A stretch of 9,317 nucleotides of DNA from CF-96 sp036269455 (lineage in GTDB: Bacteria > Chloroflexota > Dormibacteria > Aeolococcales > Aeolococcaceae): contig DATARS010000095.1 in assembly GCA_036269455.1 (NCBI GenBank), positions 1 to 9,317 on the forward strand, in the 5' to 3' direction. The number at the start of each line of letters is the position of its first letter. Within the stretch, counting starts at the first letter, position 1. The notes under the pieces are model-generated. The model worked only from the letters and a program-made list of their open reading frames with translations, did not search any database and was not told the origin of the DNA. Below are positions 5,753 through 9,317 of this stretch, one piece after another. The translations under genes and the position numbers were made by a program.

Positions 5753-8665
5753 ATGACCGAACGCGGCCTCGCCGCGGCCGGTCCCCGGTCCGTGCGCTCG
5801 GGGACACTCCCGCTCGATCCGCGGGCCGCCGTGGTCACCGCCAAGCTGCGCCGTCCGGCGATCACCGCGATGCGGCGTGACCGGCTGCTCGAGCTCCTCG
5901 GCGCGGTCTGGGACCACCGCCTCGCCCTGATCGTGGCGCCTCCCGGATGTGGCAAGACCACTCTGCTCACCCAGCTCGCCGCCGGCGCTGACGACGCCGT
6001 GGCGTGGTGCCGGCCCGGGCCCGGCGATGCCGAGCCGCGGGCTCTCCTCGGCCATCTCCACGCCGCCGTCGCCGCGGCCGTCGGCGGCGTCGACGGCCCG
6101 TGGCACGAGGCGGCCGACGCCGTGTATGCGCTGCAGCGGATCGAGGGCACCCGGGTGCTCCTCGTCCTCGACGACCTCCACCTCCTCTGGCGGACGCCCG
6201 GCGAGGCGGTGATCGAGCGCCTGGTCGACGAGGCGCCCCCGCACGTCGCCGTGGTGGCGGCGAGCCGCGCCGAGCCGGGGATGAACCTGCCGCGTCTGCG
6301 CGTGGGAGGCCTTCTCCTCGAGGTCCGCGCCGACGATCTGCGCTTCCGCTCCTGGGAGGTCGAGCGCCTCTTCCGCGAGCTCTACCGCGAGCCGCTCGGC
6401 CCCGAGGAGGTGGCCGAGCTTGCGCGCCGGACCGAGGGATGGGCGGCGGGGTTGCAGCTCTTCCATCTCGCCACCCGGGGCAAGCCGGCCGAGGACCGGC
6501 GGCGGACCCTGGCCGCGCTCAGCACCCGCTCGCGCCTCGTCCGCGAGTATCTCGCCCGCAACGTCCTCGACGGCCTCGACGAGCGGCTGCGCGGCTTCCT
6601 GCTCCGCACCGCGGTGCTCGGCCGGATGACCGGCGACCTCTGCGACCAGCTGCTCGGCGGCACCGGGGGCGCCGCGATCCTCGCCGAGCTGGAGCGGAGG
6701 CAGCTCTTCACCTACGCCATCGGCGACGACGGCTGGTACCGGTACCACGAGATGCTCCGCTCGCATCTCGAGTCGATCGTGCTCGAGGAGATGGGCGAGA
6801 CGGCGATGCGCCAGCAGCGGCGCCGTGCCGGACGCCTGCTCGAGCGCGCCGGAGCCTTCGACGAGGCACTCGAGGCGTACTGCCGCGCCGAGGACTGGGC
6901 CTCGGCCGGCCGCCTGCTGGGGCTGCGCGGCGAGGGCCTGGTCGCGAACCCCGGCTGGTGGGTCGACCTGGTGCCCGCCTCGCTCATCGAGGACGACCCC
7001 TGGGTGCGCCTCGCCGTCGCCCGCCGTCACCGCGCCTCGGGGCGCTGGCACTCGGCGGTCGAGGCCTACCGGCGCGCCGAGGCGGTGTTCACCGGCGCCG
7101 GCGCCGAGCGGATGTGCCAGCGCGAGCGGATCGCGGTCGCCTGCTGGGCGGGAGCCTCCCCGGTGCCCGGCGCGGGCTGGTCGGCGGCGCTGCGGAGTGC
7201 CACCCAGCGTGATCCCCTCGCCGTCTGCGAGCACGCGACCGCCGCCAGCTCCCACCAGGACCTGCTCGTCGCCGCGCTGGCCGCCCTGCTCGCCGGCGAC
7301 GCGCGCACCGCCTCGCGCCGGCTGACCCCCCTGTCCGGCTCCCCCCCTCTCAGCCGCGCCGAGCGCCTCTCGGCGCGGCTCGCCACCGCCGTCGCCGCCC
7401 TGCTCGCGGGCGACGCGGCGCCGCTGACCATCTGGGAGGAGGTCGCCGACGAGGCCGAGGGCGCCCAGCTCCCCTGGCTCGCCGGGCTCGCCCGGGCCGG
7501 CGCCGGGGCGCTGCTGGGACAGCCGCCGGCGCCGGCGGCGGCGGCGGGGATGCGCGAGGACGCCTGGGGAACGGCGCTGCTCACCCTGCTCAGCGGCTGG
7601 TGCGCCGCCGGACGCGGCGGGGGCGATCCCGACGAGCTGGATCGCGCCGCCGGCACGCTCGAGCAGCTCGCCGCGCCGGTGCTCGAGGTGTGGGCCCGCG
7701 CCCTCGCCGGCCTGATCCGCGTCCGTCAGAACCCGGCATCGGCCCGCTCGGGCGTCCGCCGCACCGAGGCGCGGGCGCGGGCGCTGCGCGTCCCCGGTGC
7801 CCGCGCGCTCGCCCTGCTCGCCCTCGCCGAGCTCGAGCCCGCGGCACGGCACCGGGATGCGGCGCGGTCGATCTCCGACCAGTGCGGCCTCGCCCTCCCC
7901 TGCCTGTCCCGCACCGGTCCGCGCGGCGCCCCGGCCCCGAGCTCGGTGCGCGCGGCCGCGCCGCTGGCGGTGGCCACCTTCGGCGGCTTCATCCTCCAGC
8001 GCGGCGGCCGCCGCATCGACCTCCGTGCGGCCCGGCCCAAGGTGCGTTCCCTGCTGCGCCTGCTGGTGCTCAACTCGCAGCGGCCGCTCCACCGCGAGGT
8101 GATCGTCGAGGCACTCTGGCCCGAGGCCGACCCCACGGCCGCGACCCACAGCCTCCAGGTCGCGGTCTCGTCGCTCCGCGGGGTGCTCGACGGCGCCGGC
8201 CTCGACGCCCGGATCGGCCGCGACGCAGACGCCTACCGGCTCATCCTCCCGCCCGCCACGCTCATCGACACGGTGGTCTTCGAGCAGAGCGCCGCCTCGG
8301 CGCGGGCACAGCGCGCCGCCGGCGAGGAGCGGCGCGCGCTCCGTGACCTGGTCCGGGCCATGGCGATCTACCGCGGCGAGCTGCTTCCCGAGGAGGGCCC
8401 GGCCGACTGGGTTGTGGCCGAACGCGACCGATACCGGGCGATCGCCCACGACGTCGCGCTGGGGCTCGCCACGCTCCACCGCGACCGCGGTGACAGCGTC
8501 CTCGCCATCGCGGCGTGCGAGCAGGGCCTGCGCATCGACCGCTACCGCGACGACCTCTGGCGGCTGCTCATCGCCACTCACGACGACGCGGGCGACGGAG
8601 CAGCCGCCGCCCGGGCGCGGCGGCGCTACCTGGAGGTCCTCGCCGAACTCGACCTCGGCGGCTGA
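5753..8665 (+). CDS. MalT-like STAND ATPase fused to C-terminal OmpR-type winged helix and BTAD (SARP-type) regulator
   Basis: The protein has 970 aa. The N terminus carries the MalT-type opening VTAKLRRP at 28-35, Walker A APPGCGKT at 62-69 and Walker B LLVLDDLH at 136-143. The sensor-like VVAASRAEP is at 167-175, followed by VRADDLRFRSWEVERLFREL. RTEGWAAGLQLFHLA and the segment from LVREYLARNVLDGLDERLR to WYRYHEMLRSHL are diagnostic of the MalT/LAL NTPase family. A degenerate helical-repeat region (about 340-730) follows. At about 738-835 is an OmpR-like winged helix with RPKVRSLLRLLVLNSQRPLH, then VEALWPEAD. The bacterial transcriptional activation (BTAD) domain occupies about 843-970. This domain order is the reverse of AfsR-type SARPs, which have the DNA-binding part first. 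Such regulators often activate secondary metabolism or local clusters, but the target here is unknown. It lies 111 nt after the LuxR-type gene and the two may be co-transcribed. Confidence 0.92.
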   Translation: MTERGLAAAGPRSVRSGTLPLDPRAAVVTAKLRRPAITAMRRDRLLELLGAVWDHRLALIVAPPGCGKTTLLTQLAAGADDAVAWCRPGPGDAEPRALLGHLHAAVAAAVGGVDGPWHEAADAVYALQRIEGTRVLLVLDDLHLLWRTPGEAVIERLVDEAPPHVAVVAASRAEPGMNLPRLRVGGLLLEVRADDLRFRSWEVERLFRELYREPLGPEEVAELARRTEGWAAGLQLFHLATRGKPAEDRRRTLAALSTRSRLVREYLARNVLDGLDERLRGFLLRTAVLGRMTGDLCDQLLGGTGGAAILAELERRQLFTYAIGDDGWYRYHEMLRSHLESIVLEEMGETAMRQQRRRAGRLLERAGAFDEALEAYCRAEDWASAGRLLGLRGEGLVANPGWWVDLVPASLIEDDPWVRLAVARRHRASGRWHSAVEAYRRAEAVFTGAGAERMCQRERIAVACWAGASPVPGAGWSAALRSATQRDPLAVCEHATAASSHQDLLVAALAALLAGDARTASRRLTPLSGSPPLSRAERLSARLATAVAALLAGDAAPLTIWEEVADEAEGAQLPWLAGLARAGAGALLGQPPAPAAAAGMREDAWGTALLTLLSGWCAAGRGGGDPDELDRAAGTLEQLAAPVLEVWARALAGLIRVRQNPASARSGVRRTEARARALRVPGARALALLALAELEPAARHRDAARSISDQCGLALPCLSRTGPRGAPAPSSVRAAAPLAVATFGGFILQRGGRRIDLRAARPKVRSLLRLLVLNSQRPLHREVIVEALWPEADPTAATHSLQVAVSSLRGVLDGAGLDARIGRDADAYRLILPPATLIDTVVFEQSAASARAQRAAGEERRALRDLVRAMAIYRGELLPEEGPADWVVAERDRYRAIAHDVALGLATLHRDRGDSVLAIAACEQGLRIDRYRDDLWRLLIATHDDAGDGAAAARARRRYLEVLAELDLGG

Positions 8666-8691
8666 CCGCCGCTCAGACGGCCGTTCGCTCT

Positions 8692-8750
8692 GCCCGTGCG
8701 GGCATGCCGCGCTGCCCGGAGGTCCTCCCCGACCGCCCTCGTGGCGGGGG
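8692..8750 (+). terminator. Two GC hairpins after the SARP-type gene, possible weak terminator
   Basis: GCCC-GTGC-GGGC (8692-8703) begins 26 bases after the stop codon, and CCGCC-CTCGT-GGCGG (8733-8747) follows. Neither has a U-tract. In very GC-rich genomes hairpins without U-runs can mark transcript ends, but the stems are short, so this is only a suggestion. Confidence 0.25.
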
Positions 8751-8761
8751 ACCGACGCGCA

Positions 8762-8790
8762 TATGGTCGTCCCAGTGTCCGGCACGGACA
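8762..8790 (+). promoter_or_regulatory. Candidate -10 and adjacent TGTCCG-N3-CGGACA dyad upstream of the acidic protein gene
   Basis: TATGGT (8762-8767) resembles a -10 hexamer in four of six positions but has no good -35. Nine bases later a perfect inverted repeat, TGTCCG (8776-8781) and CGGACA (8785-8790) around GCA, falls where the transcript would begin. It could be an operator, or a 5' stem-loop with a tight three-base loop. The ribosome binding site follows 25 bases further on. Confidence 0.35.
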
Positions 8791-8814
8791 TCGCGCCGGA
8801 TGCCGCACGTTGCC

Positions 8815-8821
8815 AGGAGGG
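8815..8821 (+). promoter_or_regulatory. Strong Shine-Dalgarno AGGAGGG before the ATG at 8828
   Basis: AGGAGG is a full match to the anti-Shine-Dalgarno sequence and ends seven bases before the ATG at 8828. It is the best ribosome binding site in the window. It is the main evidence that the downstream acidic open frame is a real, probably well-translated gene. Confidence 0.75.
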
Positions 8822-8827
8822 TGCCCG

Positions 8828-9317
8828 ATGTTGCCGGAACAGGTCTACGAGGCGCTCGTCGCCGCGGCGGATGGGGTCGATCCCGCGGAGGCCACCTGGG
8901 AGGAGCTGAAGCCCAAGGTCCTGGAGGCGGCGGGGGTGTCGTCCGAGGAGGACGACCCGATGCTCTGGCAGGTCGTCTCCACCATCGAGCAGAGCCCCGA
9001 GAGTGAGCAGCGCGAGCTCCTCGGCAGCACCGACCGGATGTGGCAGATGGTCACGGACGCGGCGGCCTCCGTGGAGGCGGCCCCCGGGGACGCCTCTGAG
9101 ACCGCCGCGGAGCCGGCGGCCGCCGCGCCGTACTGGGACGGCGAGAAGTGGCTCACCTTCGACACCGCCTCCGGGGAGTGGGTGCCGATGGAGCCTGTCG
9201 CCGACGCGTCTCCCGCGGCGGAGGAGGGGCCCGCGGCGGCGACTGAGACGGAGGCCGCCGCCCCCCCGGCTCGGACCACCGAGGAGATCGCCACCGAGAT
9301 CTACAACACGGCGCTCG
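8828..9317 (+). CDS. Unrecognised acidic Ala/Glu-rich protein with YWDGxxW motif, partial (3' end outside window)
   Basis: 163 codons are read and the frame is still open at the window end. I do not recognise the family. About 35 acidic residues stand against six basic ones. The first 75 residues look like a small helical segment (MLPEQVYEALVAAADG, TWEELKPKVLEAAG, MLWQVVSTIEQ), and a low-complexity Ala/Glu/Pro linker starts at about 82. Residues 101-107 are YWDGEKW, followed by FDTASGEWVPME. This resembles the YWDGxxW core seen in DUF2510-type domains, but the preceding GWYPDP part of that domain is absent. A second acidic Ala/Pro linker follows, and then TTEEIATEIYNTAL at the edge. No signal peptide or membrane segment is visible in the part present. 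The alternative antisense frame over this stretch has no ribosome site and is biased towards Ala and Ser, so it is rejected. The strong Shine-Dalgarno supports this start. Confidence 0.75.
   Translation, partial: MLPEQVYEALVAAADGVDPAEATWEELKPKVLEAAGVSSEEDDPMLWQVVSTIEQSPESEQRELLGSTDRMWQMVTDAAASVEAAPGDASETAAEPAAAAPYWDGEKWLTFDTASGEWVPMEPVADASPAAEEGPAAATETEAAAPPARTTEEIATEIYNTAL

Noticed and set aside
8718..8728. GGAGG-T-CCTCC mirror in the gap after the SARP-type gene
   Set aside because: A one-base centre cannot form a hairpin loop. The GGAGG has no start codon at a suitable distance leading to a plausible gene, so it was not called as a feature.
8845..9294. Minus-strand 149-codon open frame at the right edge
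   Set aside because: It is opposite a frame with a perfect Shine-Dalgarno. It lacks its own ribosome site and consists mainly of Ala and Ser from antisense reading of acidic codons.

Overview
The window is very GC-rich (by eye well above 70%), with almost every third codon position G or C. It looks like a soil-type high-GC bacterium such as Actinomycetota or the Dormibacterota/Chloroflexota group. That placement rests on base composition and on the abundance of giant STAND-type regulators, and no marker gene is present to settle it. No rRNA, tRNA, CRISPR array, insertion sequence or phage gene was seen.

Left part (1-2612, minus strand): a two-gene operon reading leftwards. The first gene is glpB, the FAD-binding subunit B of anaerobic glycerol-3-phosphate dehydrogenase. 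It is followed, with overlapping stop and start codons, by an FAD-linked oxidase of the alkyl-DHAP synthase (AGPS) type, which is cut by the left edge of the window. Both are flavoproteins at the glycerol-3-phosphate/DHAP node. No glpA or glpC lies inside the window.

Middle (2613-2830): a divergent control region, visibly less GC-rich than its surroundings. It holds several short dyads, a direct repeat spaced by one helical turn, and candidate promoters for both directions, including a possibly leaderless glpB start.

Right part (2831-8665, plus strand): two very large ATP-binding transcription regulators in tandem. The first is a LAL-type LuxR regulator (936 aa: P-loop NTPase, helical repeats, C-terminal LuxR helix-turn-helix). 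The second (970 aa) has a MalT-like NTPase at the N terminus and an OmpR-type winged helix plus BTAD (SARP output) at the C terminus, the reverse of the classical AfsR order. The 111-nt gap between them contains a 10-bp palindrome and a strong GC hairpin just before the second ribosome binding site.

Right edge (8666-9317): a 162-nt gap with hairpins, a weak promoter-like hexamer and a 15-nt dyad. It is followed by a strong Shine-Dalgarno and the start of an unrecognised, very acidic, Ala/Glu-rich protein with a YWDGxxW motif, which runs off the window.

The two regulators probably form a regulatory unit. The divergent placement makes the glpB operon a candidate target of the LuxR protein, but nothing in the sequence proves it.
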